A stretch of DNA of 64,000 nucleotides from an archaeon. GTDB lineage: Archaea; Nanobdellota; Nanobdellia; Pacearchaeales; GW2011-AR1. The notes below the pieces were generated by a model. It saw only the letters and a program-made list of their open reading frames with translations, did not search any database and was not told the origin of the DNA. Of the stretch, positions 24,289 through 32,908 are shown piece by piece; within the stretch, counting starts at the first letter, position 1, and each line of letters opens with the position of its first letter. The stretch covers positions 1 to 64,000 of the forward strand of contig JABHZE010000005.1 in assembly GCA_018653485.1 (NCBI GenBank). Direction: 5' to 3'. The position numbers were made by a program, and so were the translations under genes.

Positions 24289-25902
24289 TCAATCCATCCC
24301 AGGCATTCCAATCCCTTGCCCAGTCCCACTAGGACTTGAACTACCTTTTGAAGCCAATACATCATCTATTCTCAAAATCATTGTTGAAACTTCTGTTGCA
24401 GATGAAATAGCTTGACTCTTTATCTTTGCAGGTTCAATAATACCTTCTCTCAAAACATCTTCAACATTATTTGTAAAAATATTTATTCCAAATAACTTCT
24501 CACCATTATCATGTTTTGATTTTAATTCTGTTAAAACATCAATAGGATCTAACCCAGCATTTTCAGCTAATGTTGAAGGAATAAATTCTAAAGCACTTGC
24601 AAATTCATTAACAGCTAACTGTTCTCTACCAGATAAACTATTTGCAAACTCTCTTAATTTTCTACTTAATTCAATTTCAATAGCACCTGCACCAGGAACT
24701 ATTTTCTTATCTTTAATCACAGTAGCAATATCCCCTAGTCCATCTTTCAAAGCTCTTTCCATTTCATCAGAAACATGCTCACTTCCTGCATAAACCATAA
24801 TTGTCAAAGCCTTAGGATTTTCACAACCCCTAACATAAGTCATACCTTCATCACTTTTTCGAATCTCTTCAACAACTTCTGCTTTTCCTAATTCTTCAGA
24901 AGTTAACTCATTTAAATTACTAACAATCCTCCCACCACAAGCACGAGCCAAACTTTCTATATCTGATTTAGGAACCCTTCTACAAGCATAAATTCCCTTT
25001 TTAGCTAAGTAATATTGAACAACATCATCAATTCCTTTTTGACAAAAAATAACATTAGCACCAGAACTTTCAACCTTTTCAACAATATCTTTTAAAATTC
25101 TCTCCTCCATCATACTAAATTCTTCAAATTGCTGAGGACTTGTAATAGAAATTTTACTCTCACCACCCAAACTCTTCATCTCCAAAGCATCTGAAATCAA
25201 ACCAATTTTAGCACCTTCAACTTTTTTAGGCATATCAATTAAAGCTCTTTCTTTATCAATAATAATCCCCTTAATTAACTCAGTGTTCTCAACACTATTA
25301 CTTTTATTTTTCAAAATCTTTATATTACCTAAATCTACTTCACCATTATCTTGAATCTGCGAAATAGCATCTACAATAATATCTGCAAATTTTTCTTTAA
25401 CAACTTCTGCACCCTTCCCAGTCATAGCTGTTTTAACAACATATTTCAAAATATCTTTTCTCTCTAAACTTGCTTCAATACTTAATTCATTTAAGAATTC
25501 TTTAGCTTTTTCAGCAGCTAAAGAATAACCCTTAGTAATAATAGTTGGATGAATCTTTAAATCTAATAATTTCTCTGCATTTTCTAATAATTTCCCGGCT
25601 AACATAACTGCAGTAGTAGTTCCATCACCAACCTCAGATTCCTGAGTTTTAGCAATCTCCACCATCATTTTAGCAGCAGGATGTTCAATCTCCATTTTTT
25701 CAAGAATACTCACACCATCATTTGTAACAGTAATTTCACCTATAGCATCAACAAGCATCTTATCCATTCCCTTAGGTCCTAAAGTAGTTTTAACAGCATC
25801 TGCAACAAGCTTAGCAGCCAAAATATTATTCCTCTGAGCATCCTTCCCCATAGTTCTTTCAGTACTTTCAGGCAATATATAAATAGGTTGTTTTTCTGTC
25901 AT
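24289..25902 (-). CDS. thsA: Thermosome subunit (group II chaperonin)
   Basis: A 537-residue CCT/thermosome-type chaperonin that folds proteins in an ATP-driven double ring with a built-in lid. Family hallmarks seen are [38 protein letters not shown] near residue 90 and [16 protein letters not shown] near 400. The C terminus is Gly/Met-rich (GIGMPGMD). Only one subunit gene is visible, so the ring may be homomeric. It is divergent from a CBS-domain gene, and the 118-base gap carries the inverted AT elements listed at 25952-25977, which are possible heat-shock control sites. Confidence 0.96.
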   Translation of the reverse strand: MTEKQPIYILPESTERTMGKDAQRNNILAAKLVADAVKTTLGPKGMDKMLVDAIGEITVTNDGVSILEKMEIEHPAAKMMVEIAKTQESEVGDGTTTAVMLAGKLLENAEKLLDLKIHPTIITKGYSLAAEKAKEFLNELSIEASLERKDILKYVVKTAMTGKGAEVVKEKFADIIVDAISQIQDNGEVDLGNIKILKNKSNSVENTELIKGIIIDKERALIDMPKKVEGAKIGLISDALEMKSLGGESKISITSPQQFEEFSMMEERILKDIVEKVESSGANVIFCQKGIDDVVQYYLAKKGIYACRRVPKSDIESLARACGGRIVSNLNELTSEELGKAEVVEEIRKSDEGMTYVRGCENPKALTIMVYAGSEHVSDEMERALKDGLGDIATVIKDKKIVPGAGAIEIELSRKLREFANSLSGREQLAVNEFASALEFIPSTLAENAGLDPIDVLTELKSKHDNGEKLFGINIFTNNVEDVLREGIIEPAKIKSQAISSATEVSTMILRIDDVLASKGSSSPSGTGQGIGMPGMD

Positions 25903-25951
25903 CTTAACACCCTAAAATATAAGATTTTCCTTTTAAACATTAACAATCAAT

Positions 25952-25977
25952 AATATATATTCTGCAAAATATATATT
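25952..25977. promoter_or_regulatory. Paired AATATATATT palindromes in the thermosome promoter region
   Basis: Two copies of the perfect palindrome AATATATATT lie at 25952-25961 and 25968-25977, separated by CTGCAA. They lie 50-75 bases upstream of the thermosome start. One copy may simply be its TATA box. The doubling with a 16-base period suggests a regulator site, but AT-rich chance matches cannot be excluded. Confidence 0.4.
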
Positions 25978-25989
25978 TCCTTTTCACTA

Positions 25990-26019
25990 ACTATAAATAC
26001 CAAAAAGAGTAGTTACTCT
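25990..26019 (+). promoter_or_regulatory. TATA box and palindromic operator of the CBS-domain gene
   Basis: ACTATAAATACC starts at about 25989, and the 14-base palindrome AGAGTA-GT-TACTCT occupies 26006-26019, ending one base before ATG 26021. For a leaderless transcript the palindrome covers the start site, the usual place for a repressor in archaea. Confidence 0.5.
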
Positions 26020-26020
26020 A

Positions 26021-26575
26021 ATGAAGAAATGGAACCCATTTTCAGCTAAAATCGGAATAAAAGTGGGTGATGTTATGGTGAGAAACTTTATTTCTACTAA
26101 ACTTGATACTTTTGTTTTAGACGCTGTTAAATTAATGGTTAAGAAAAGAATTGGAAGTTTAATTATTGTTGACAAAGGACATTTAAAAGGAATTTTAACT
26201 GAAAAAGATATTATGTGGGCATTAAGTAAGAAAAAAGATTTATCAGAAGTAAAAGTAGAAGATATTTGCACAAGAAAAATAACAACAATCAAACCCTCTG
26301 CAGATGTTTCTAATGCAGTAAGATTAATGAAAAAATCTAAACTTAGAAGATTACCTGTAACACTTCATAAAAAAGTTATTGGATACTTAACATTAAAAGA
26401 CATTCTTAAAGTTCAACCAGCATTATTTGACATTGCTAAACAAGATTATAGATTCACAGGAAGAATTGTCGAAGAAACAACTCAAGAAGGAATCTGCGAA
26501 GGATGTGAAAACTTTGATTTAGTTTACAAAGTAGAAGGAAAACTAGTCTGTGAAAATTGTAAAGATATGAGTTAA
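26021..26575 (+). CDS. CBS-domain pair protein with C-terminal zinc ribbon
   Basis: A 184-residue protein. Two CBS motifs lie at about 15-70 (VGDVMVRNFIST through GHLKGILTEKDIMWALS) and 80-135 (KVEDICTRKITT through GYLTLKDILK). Together they form a Bateman module that normally binds adenine nucleotides. The C terminus has a zinc ribbon, CEGCENFDLVY then LVCENCKDM. Such proteins act as energy-sensing regulators, sometimes on DNA or partner enzymes. The divergent placement next to the thermosome suggests a stress link, which is inference. Confidence 0.88.
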   Translation: MKKWNPFSAKIGIKVGDVMVRNFISTKLDTFVLDAVKLMVKKRIGSLIIVDKGHLKGILTEKDIMWALSKKKDLSEVKVEDICTRKITTIKPSADVSNAVRLMKKSKLRRLPVTLHKKVIGYLTLKDILKVQPALFDIAKQDYRFTGRIVEETTQEGICEGCENFDLVYKVEGKLVCENCKDMS

Positions 26576-26698
26576 GAATTTTTCTTTATATCAAAAACTC
26601 CACAAAAACAAATTTTTTATTAAAATATAGATTGCATCTAAAGCGCCTTAGTTCTCCTGACAAAATATTTAAATAGCAATCATTACATATATTATAAA

Positions 26699-26707
26699 GA
26701 GAGGAGT
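26699..26707 (+). promoter_or_regulatory. Shine-Dalgarno site GAGAGGAGT
   Basis: GAGAGGAG stands about 8 bases before ATG 26715. A TATA-like AAATATTTAAATAG lies about 40 bases upstream, leaving room for a short leader. Strong ribosome sites of this kind are rare in this window (others precede 1162, 13542 and 15032), so high translation is likely. Confidence 0.6.
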
Positions 26708-26714
26708 AAATAAC

Positions 26715-27221
26715 ATGGCAGAAAAAGATACAATAATAGCTTCAAAAATAAAACAAGGCGGAATTTTCAATTTCAAAGATTTCTATGAATTTGCTTACAA
26801 ATGGATTACTGACGAAGATTATGATTTAACTGAAAAAAAATACTCTGAAAAAGTTGCAGGAGATTCAAAAGATTTAGAAATAAATTGGACTGCAGAGAAA
26901 AAAATATCAGATTACTTTAAAATTATAATTGATATGAATTGGATTATTTTAGGCATGGGCAAAACTAAAGTAAAAAAAGAAGGAAAAGAAGTAAGTATGA
27001 ATGCAGGAACAATGGAAATAAGATTTAAAGGAAGTCTTGTAAAAGATTATGAAAATAGATGGGAAAACAAACCTGTTTGGAAGTTTTTAAGAGGTATTTA
27101 TGACAGATACATAATAAGAAGCAGAATTGAAGATTATGAAAACAAATGCTTTGAAGAAACAACAGAACTAATCAATCAATTAAAAGCATTCTTAGAAATA
27201 GAAGGAAAACAACAGATATAA
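26715..27221 (+). CDS. Hypothetical protein, 168 aa, strongly translated
   Basis: No family is recognised. The protein is soluble and rich in Lys, Asp and Trp (KWITDEDYDLTEKKYSEK and WENKPVWKFLRGIYDRYI). It has a likely alpha+beta fold with a central beta stretch GTMEIRFKGSLV. The clear Shine-Dalgarno site and good promoter suggest an abundant product. It has no signal peptide. Confidence 0.65.
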   Translation: MAEKDTIIASKIKQGGIFNFKDFYEFAYKWITDEDYDLTEKKYSEKVAGDSKDLEINWTAEKKISDYFKIIIDMNWIILGMGKTKVKKEGKEVSMNAGTMEIRFKGSLVKDYENRWENKPVWKFLRGIYDRYIIRSRIEDYENKCFEETTELINQLKAFLEIEGKQQI

Positions 27222-27299
27222 TCTCATCCTAACATATATATTAAATAAGACTAATCTATTCTTACAAATATTTATATATAATTTTTAAATCAATTCTAT

Positions 27300-28718
27300 A
27301 TGGAAAAAAAAGCAAATTCAACATTACTACTATATTTATCAGTTTTAATAATCATTATATTATCAACTATTTCTATCACAATACTCTTGATACCATTAAC
27401 CACAGCAATAAACCTAAACATAGAAACAGAAAAAGTATCAGAGACTGTAATTTTAGACTTAGAAAAACCAGCAATTCTTGATTTAACTATAAAAAATAAT
27501 GGTGAAACAGGTGAATTTGAAATATATACTATTGTAGGAATAGATATTACTCCAGATAAATTTGAATTAGAAAGAGATGAAATTAAAAAAATTACTCTAA
27601 ACCTATTTCCAAGAGAAGCATTAAACTCAAGGGCAGAAAATCTCAAATTTGAATATCGGATAAGGGATTCATCAGGAGATATCCAAAAACAAGAAGCAAT
27701 TATAGACATTTTAAATTTAGAAGATGCAATTTTAATAGAAACTGAAAACCTAAATCCAAAATCAGAACAATTAAAATTAATTATAAAAAACACTATTAAT
27801 AATGAATTTAATAATTTAAAACTTATCTCTACCTCTGCATTTTTTGATTATGAAAAAACAATTTCATTAAATGCCTATGAAAGAAAAGAACTAATAATTC
27901 CAATTAACAAAGATAAAACTAAAACATTAAATGCAGGACAATATCTAGTTAATAATAAAATAGAGATTAATGGGAAAACAACTTACAAAGAATCTTTAAT
28001 AAAATTTTTAGAACAAGAAGACATAGAAACAACTGAAACTAAAGAAGGATTAATTATTAAAAGAACAGAAATAAGTAAAATTAATTTAGGAAACATTGAA
28101 AAAACAGTTACAATCAAGATTAAAAAATCTTTAATTTCTTATTTATTTACAACAACAAATATTGCTTCAACTAAAACAGAATTCAATGGACTTTCAGTTA
28201 TTCATACTTGGGAAAAAGAAATAATCCCCAATGAAGAATTAAATGTAATTGTTAAAACAAATTGGTTTTTCCCATTAATAATTTTAATTTTAATTATCAC
28301 TGCAATTTATTATGCAAAAAAATCCGTTGAAATGGATTTAGCATTAAAAAAACACGTATCTTTTGTTAAAACAAAAGGAGGACAATTTGCACTTAAAGTA
28401 ACATTAAGAGTTAAATCAAAAAAATATTTAGAAAAAATAAGAATAATTGATAAAATCCCTCATTTAGTGAAATTATATGATAAATTTGGTGCAATTTACC
28501 CAGATAATATAGATTTAAAAAATAGAAGAATTGAATGGAACATAGAATCATTAAATGAAAGTGAAGAAAGAATCTTTTCATACATAATTTATTCTAAAAT
28601 CGGCGTAGTCGGAAGATTCGAACTTCCTTCAGCAAGAGCAATATATGAAAAAGAAGGTAAAGTAAAAGAAACCACTTCTAACCGAAGTTTTTTCATTAAT
28701 GAACCTAGAAGGGTTTAA
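27300..28718 (+). CDS. Surface protein with beta-sandwich domains and two membrane segments
   Basis: A 472-residue protein. A membrane or signal segment lies at about 10-38. An extracytoplasmic region of Ig-like beta domains follows (AILDLTIKNNGETGEFEIYT and KKITLNLFPRE are typical of NEW3/CARDB-like folds). A second membrane segment lies at about 320-338. The C-terminal domain (LRVKSKKYLEKIRIIDKIP, then RIEWNIESLNESEERIFSYI) resembles DUF11-like beta domains and should lie on the other side of the membrane. It may be a structural envelope protein. The TATA-like TTTATATATAA lies about 30 bases upstream. Confidence 0.6.
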   Translation: MEKKANSTLLLYLSVLIIIILSTISITILLIPLTTAINLNIETEKVSETVILDLEKPAILDLTIKNNGETGEFEIYTIVGIDITPDKFELERDEIKKITLNLFPREALNSRAENLKFEYRIRDSSGDIQKQEAIIDILNLEDAILIETENLNPKSEQLKLIIKNTINNEFNNLKLISTSAFFDYEKTISLNAYERKELIIPINKDKTKTLNAGQYLVNNKIEINGKTTYKESLIKFLEQEDIETTETKEGLIIKRTEISKINLGNIEKTVTIKIKKSLISYLFTTTNIASTKTEFNGLSVIHTWEKEIIPNEELNVIVKTNWFFPLIILILIITAIYYAKKSVEMDLALKKHVSFVKTKGGQFALKVTLRVKSKKYLEKIRIIDKIPHLVKLYDKFGAIYPDNIDLKNRRIEWNIESLNESEERIFSYIIYSKIGVVGRFELPSARAIYEKEGKVKETTSNRSFFINEPRRV

Positions 28719-29299
28719 TTATTCCCCATCTCACCAAACAAGTTAGAGATTCTATAAAGTGCCCATCCTCCAACTCCGCTCATTAAAAATACAACACTAA
28801 AAATAACCATAAGAGTAATCATTTCTCCCACAGGTTCTCCAAACTTAAATATTGAAAACAATAAGGCTATATTAATAAAAATAACAGAACTTAAACTAAA
28901 AATTATAAAGAATTTTTTAATTATCTTTATTTTAATCTTACTAAAATCTTTCATAAACATTTTTTCAATAGTAATAAGTATTAATGGAAAAATAATTGCA
29001 ATCCAACCAGCAAGAAATTTAATACTCTCATTCCAATTCTCAAGATAAGGATAAATTAATTTATAGGCAGACAAACCAGTAAAATATTCAGAAACATTTT
29101 CATAAAAACCATTAGCAAATAAATCAATTAATTGTAATAAATTCCATCCAACAAATACAACTGAAATAAATATTAAAAACAAACCAGCAGTAATAGAGGC
29201 AGACAATAAAATATGTTGAAGATATCCAATAAAAAACTTCTTTATAAAATTTCTTGGGGATGTAGTAGTTGATTGAACCCCTTTTCCTTTAATTACCAT
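28715..29299 (-). CDS. Four-segment membrane protein
   Basis: About 194 residues from the chosen ATG (MVIKGKGVQSTTTSPRNF). An upstream TTG in frame is less likely. Four membrane segments are visible at about 28-50, 88-106, 125-145 and 153-173, with basic loops. No family is recognised. Its stop overlaps that of the convergent gene ending at 28718. It lies 40 bases downstream of tRNA-Tyr, with a possible promoter TATACTTTTAAAA between them. Confidence 0.6.
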   Translation of the reverse strand: MVIKGKGVQSTTTSPRNFIKKFFIGYLQHILLSASITAGLFLIFISVVFVGWNLLQLIDLFANGFYENVSEYFTGLSAYKLIYPYLENWNESIKFLAGWIAIIFPLILITIEKMFMKDFSKIKIKIIKKFFIIFSLSSVIFINIALLFSIFKFGEPVGEMITLMVIFSVVFLMSGVGGWALYRISNLFGEMGNN

Positions 29300-29339
29300 G
29301 ATTAACAAAATAATCTATTATTTTTAAAAGTATAGAAAA

Positions 29340-29412
29340 TCCCCCGAGCAAGAATCGAACTTGCATTAAGCGGTCTACAGCCGCCTGTAATAAACCATTA
29401 TACGATCGAGGG
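29340..29412 (-). tRNA. tRNA-Tyr (anticodon GTA)
   Basis: CCCTCGA pairs with TCGGGGG with one U-G pair. The anticodon arm GGCGG-CTGTAGA-CCGCT gives anticodon GTA. The T arm is GCAAG-TTCGATT-CTTGC and the discriminator is A. CCA is not encoded and no intron is seen. Confidence 0.92.
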
Positions 29413-29537
29413 TTTATGATTTTCTATTTTCCTATCCTCCCTAAAGATTATAAGCCCGAAGATTAGAGGGAAATTACAACCCTAAGGTTAAACTAAGTAA
29501 AAATCAAGCGTATATAAATCTTATCACACCAAATTAT

Positions 29538-29882
29538 CTAACGAAAATCCCTAACATTAACACTCTTAACATCAATATCAAGATTAATTTCAACCTCATT
29601 TTCTTCTGCTAATCTTTGAAGACCGCCTTTTGTTTTCCAATAACTACCTAATATAACAGAAATCCCTCCAACAAATAAACTTTTACTTAAAAAAGTAGAA
29701 TAATCCATTTCAGAAAGTCTTTCAATAGCCGGGCGATGGTTTTCAAGAGTTTCAGGTTCATAAGATTTATGAGGGACAAGATAAGATAAACCTCCTAACA
29801 ACAATCCTGCAAAAAATATCTTCTTTCCGTTATCAAAAATACCTTGCGCAGTTCTATTAACCTCAGAATAATCTCTTTCCAT
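29538..29882 (-). CDS. Hypothetical membrane protein, 114 aa
   Basis: Two hydrophobic segments (about 18-37 and 64-82) are separated by a polar loop (VPHKSYEPETLENHRPAIERL). The C-terminal tail is polar (EVEINLDIDVKSVNVRDF). No family is recognised. It is upstream of tRNA-Tyr on the same strand, with a 125-base gap. Confidence 0.55.
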   Translation of the reverse strand: MERDYSEVNRTAQGIFDNGKKIFFAGLLLGGLSYLVPHKSYEPETLENHRPAIERLSEMDYSTFLSKSLFVGGISVILGSYWKTKGGLQRLAEENEVEINLDIDVKSVNVRDFR

Positions 29883-30038
29883 AATCTAAATCATTCACCC
29901 TCTCTTATTTAAACTTAATTATACTAAAAACAATAAGAAAAAAAATTTGTTACTCTATAAAAAGATAAAAGAATATCGCAAAGATTTAAAAACAAAAAAC
30001 TCTATTTGATTTTAATTAAATTATTGTGTTTAAAAAAG

Positions 30039-30311
30039 ATGGAAGAAGAAACAAATCAAGAAACAGAAGCTCCTCAAGAGGAAACTACTGAAGAAACTAC
30101 TGAAGAACCTGCTGCTGAAGCAGAAGAAACAGAAGAGGCTACAGAAGAACCTGCTGAAGAACCTGCTGAAGAACCTGCTGCTGAAGCAGAAGAACCTGCA
30201 GAAGAACCAGCTGAAGAGCCTGCTGAAGAACCTGCAGAAGAACCTGCTGCTGAAGCTGAAGAACCAGCTGAAGAAGCTGAAAAACCTGCAGAAGAACCAG
30301 CTGAAGAATAA
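30039..30311 (+). CDS. Repetitive acidic protein of EEPAEEPA units
   Basis: A 90-residue protein made almost entirely of Glu, Ala, Pro and Thr. About fourteen imperfect EEPA/EEPAAEA units follow a short MEEETNQETEAP start. It should be disordered and strongly negative. The ATG at 30039 is preferred because an upstream ATG would add only a short unrelated leader. The DNA itself is a repeat of GAAGAACCTGCT-like units and may gain or lose copies by slippage. No transmembrane segment is present. A T-rich terminator follows directly. Confidence 0.65.
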   Translation: MEEETNQETEAPQEETTEETTEEPAAEAEETEEATEEPAEEPAEEPAAEAEEPAEEPAEEPAEEPAEEPAAEAEEPAEEAEKPAEEPAEE

Positions 30312-30350
30312 AATTTTATTTATTTTTATTTTTTTAACTTTATTTTTCAA
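30312..30350 (+). terminator. T-rich terminator after the EEPA gene
   Basis: Directly after the stop codon the plus strand carries several T runs (TTTTATTTATTTTTATTTTTTT), the usual archaeal transcription end signal. No stem precedes it. Confidence 0.6.
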
Positions 30351-30434
30351 ATTTTATAAAAACCAAGAAATAAGAGATTTCTAAATAAACATAAGCTTAG
30401 ATATTTTAATAAAACCTTAACCATCAATAACCTA

Positions 30435-30508
30435 ATTCTAAAATTTATTCTATTATCAATAAAAATTAAAAAATTGGATTGACAAAGTCATTCAATTTTC
30501 CATAAAAT
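30435..30508. repeat. Intergenic hairpin repeat, copy 2
   Basis: The copy has TTCTAAAAT, CTATTATCAATA, the stem AAAATTG-G-ATTGAC (30470-30482) paired with GTCATTCAATTTT (30487-30499), then CCATAAAAT. Flanking boxes match copies 1, 3 and 4, while the stem sequence differs but still pairs. It lies 38 bases beyond the stop codon of the minus-strand metalloprotease gene. Confidence 0.75.
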
Positions 30509-30545
30509 ATGTGAGCAAAGCGAACAAATATATTCCAATAAACCT

Positions 30546-31676
30546 CTAAAACTCAACCTCTACAACATTATTCTCTTTATCATACTCTTCAACTAAACCT
30601 TCCTGATCAATAACAAAACTAATCTTTTTAGGATTTCTTTTATTCATTTTAAAATTCTCTATATTTAATGTAATTCCTCCGCCATACCTTATTATATTAC
30701 TCAATTCTCTACTTTCAATCAATTTATCATCAGTTAAAATACTAATATTAACATTATTTGCATCCTTGACACCAGAATTTAAAACAGTAACATTAAAATC
30801 AAGATATATTCCTTTCTTAACAGCTTGAACATCCTTAAAATATAAATCTGCAAGATTTTCCTGAGAATAGAGCCTATCTAATTCTAAGATAATAGAATTG
30901 TCTAATCTTTGATTACAACTTTCAATTGTAGGATACATTAAACTATCAGTATTTATTGAATGATTAAAACCAAAAACATGCATTAATTCATGCAACTCAA
31001 CATTTGCCCAATCACATTCTACAGAATCTTCAAAATTCCCATAAAGAAGAATAATCCCCTTATTAATAACATTAAATCTTCCAGCCTTAATTATTTCTTT
31101 AGCCCCTCCTTCACCAGCCACAAAAAAATTATCATCCCCATTAAGAGATTCTTTCACACTCAAAGAACAAGTAACTTCAATATCTGGAACACCTGAAACA
31201 GAATGAAATTTAATAGTATCAATCTCCTCAGATAATAATCCAAAAGCCTCTATCATCCTATTTATACGATTCTGTTCACAACTATTATCAATCCTATATG
31301 AAATATCATTATGATTAAATTTCATATTTGGAATAAATTGCCCAATCTCTGAAAGAGTTCCAGTTTCATTTTCATAAGAAACTGGACTAAATACTAAATT
31401 CTCTGGATCTCCTGGAAGATTATTATATAATAAGTAACCAATAATGAAAATAAATAAACCTAAAACTAAAAAAATAATCACTCCCATTAAAATCATTCTC
31501 AAACCCCTATTACTATCATTATTATTAGCCTTTAATCTATTTTGATCAATTTTTAATGCAGATTTTGGTGCAACAGTCCCACCCATATTTTTACTCTTAA
31601 AATTAGGTTTCTTAATTTTAGGATTTCTAACAGAATTACCTTTTCCAACCTTCACAACTTTTTTTCTAATCACCAT
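30546..31676 (-). CDS. Membrane-anchored matrixin-like metalloprotease
   Basis: A 376-residue protein. A basic cytoplasmic N terminus (1-58) is followed by a membrane anchor (about 60-85) and an extracytoplasmic metzincin domain. The zinc site HELMHVFGFNH is at 229-239, and the Met-turn SLMYP at 245-249. The C-terminal part (about 275-376) looks like a CARDB-type beta domain (DFNVTVLNSGVKDANNVNIS). Metzincins cleave proteins using zinc bound by the three histidines. With the trypsin-like protease at 10875 it is one of two surface proteases in the window. A hairpin repeat follows its 3' end. Confidence 0.85.
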   Translation of the reverse strand: MVIRKKVVKVGKGNSVRNPKIKKPNFKSKNMGGTVAPKSALKIDQNRLKANNNDSNRGLRMILMGVIIFLVLGLFIFIIGYLLYNNLPGDPENLVFSPVSYENETGTLSEIGQFIPNMKFNHNDISYRIDNSCEQNRINRMIEAFGLLSEEIDTIKFHSVSGVPDIEVTCSLSVKESLNGDDNFFVAGEGGAKEIIKAGRFNVINKGIILLYGNFEDSVECDWANVELHELMHVFGFNHSINTDSLMYPTIESCNQRLDNSIILELDRLYSQENLADLYFKDVQAVKKGIYLDFNVTVLNSGVKDANNVNISILTDDKLIESRELSNIIRYGGGITLNIENFKMNKRNPKKISFVIDQEGLVEEYDKENNVVEVEF

Positions 31677-31770
31677 CTTTTAAAAAAGAAGAGAGAGGAT
31701 TATTTAAAGATTGGGGAATAATAATTCCAACCACCAACAACTTTAAATACCCCTCAACCCACAAAAAAAT

Positions 31771-32466
31771 ATGCCAGTTGAAAAAAACAACAAAGTAACA
31801 ATTGAATATAAGGGAAAATTAGAAAATGGTGAAGTCTTTGACGCTAGTGCTAAACACGGAAAACCACTAGAATTTGTTACAGGACTTAAAATGATGATTC
31901 CAGGATTTGAAAATGCTGTTATAGGCATGGAAAAAGACGAAGAAAAAGAAATATCATTAGAACCTAAAGATGCTTATGGTGAATATAATGAAGAATTAAA
32001 AAAAGAAATTCCTAGAAATGTTTTACCTCCAGATCAAGAACCTAAAGAAGGTATGATTATTGGTATGCAAACACCACAAGGACAAATCCCATTAAAAATA
32101 ATTAAAGTTACACCTGAAAACATTACAGTTGATATGAATCATCCAATGGCAGGTAAAAAACTAAACTTTAAAATTAAAGTTCTAAGTTATGAGAAAGTTG
32201 ATGTTGAAAAAATGATGAAAGACATGCAAGAACAAATGCAAGTTCAAGCTCAAGCAAATCATGAACATAACGATAATCCTAATCATGAATGTTGCAAAGA
32301 TGAAAACTGCACAGCAGAAAAATGTGGTGAAGAAGGTTGTGAATGTATAGAATCCAATAAAACTGACTCATCAGCAAGTAATCAATCTTCAGCAAATGTT
32401 GAATCTTTAGACTCTTCTGAGTCTAAAACACCTGATTCTATTGAAGATTTAGCAGAAGGTAAATAA
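31771..32466 (+). CDS. slyD: SlyD-like FKBP peptidyl-prolyl isomerase with metal-binding tail
   Basis: A 231-residue protein. The FKBP domain starts VTIEYKGKLENGEVFDAS. The inserted chaperone flap and the conserved VDMNHPMAGKKLNF mark it as the SlyD-type family, which speeds proline isomerisation during folding. From about 170 the tail has His/Cys clusters (HEHNDNPNHECCKDENC, then CGEEGCECIE) that suggest nickel or zinc binding, and the last 35 residues are Ser/Asp-rich. TTTAAATACC about 25 bases before the ATG is a good TATA box. The next gene follows by 7 bases. Confidence 0.9.
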   Translation: MPVEKNNKVTIEYKGKLENGEVFDASAKHGKPLEFVTGLKMMIPGFENAVIGMEKDEEKEISLEPKDAYGEYNEELKKEIPRNVLPPDQEPKEGMIIGMQTPQGQIPLKIIKVTPENITVDMNHPMAGKKLNFKIKVLSYEKVDVEKMMKDMQEQMQVQAQANHEHNDNPNHECCKDENCTAEKCGEEGCECIESNKTDSSASNQSSANVESLDSSESKTPDSIEDLAEGK

Positions 32467-32473
32467 ATTTAAA

Positions 32474-32902
32474 ATGCCAACACCTAATTATAGAGCAAGA
32501 GTTTATGAAATCCAAGGGGAACCTAAATTTCCAGATAAAGATTGTCCATTCAATAAAAATGGCCCAGGAACAGCCCAAGGAAATCATTTATTATTTTTAT
32601 CAAATCCAAGGAGTGAAACAATATTAAAAGATGCTATTGAAAGAATTGGTGACCCTGCAGTGTATGGAATACTTGTTTATGATAGAGCAATAGCAAGAAC
32701 AGCAAGTTTACATCACAATTATGACGGACTCATAGAAACAAAGGATCTTTCAGAATTATTAAAAATGATAGAAAGAAATCCTTGTGTTAAAGGTAAAACT
32801 ACCGAAGAGTCTGGTCACTGGAATGCATTTTTATTAGATAGAGAATCAGAACCAAATAGTTTTAATCAATTAATTGATGACTTAAACTTAGAAGCTTGGT
32901 AA
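32474..32902 (+). CDS. Hypothetical protein, 142 aa, in operon with SlyD-like FKBP
   Basis: No family is recognised. It is a soluble protein with a likely alpha/beta fold (YGILVYDRAIART), Cys residues near 24 and 101, and no signal peptide. It starts 7 bases after the isomerase stop codon on the same strand, so the two should be co-transcribed. Its 3' end converges with the DEAD-box gene. Confidence 0.6.
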   Translation: MPTPNYRARVYEIQGEPKFPDKDCPFNKNGPGTAQGNHLLFLSNPRSETILKDAIERIGDPAVYGILVYDRAIARTASLHHNYDGLIETKDLSELLKMIERNPCVKGKTTEESGHWNAFLLDRESEPNSFNQLIDDLNLEAW

Positions 32903-32908
32903 ATAAAA

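Noticed and set aside
30030-30350. Open frame of 106 codons rich in Phe and Ser opposite the EEPA gene
   Set aside because: It is the antisense reading of the EEPA repeat and has no start signal.
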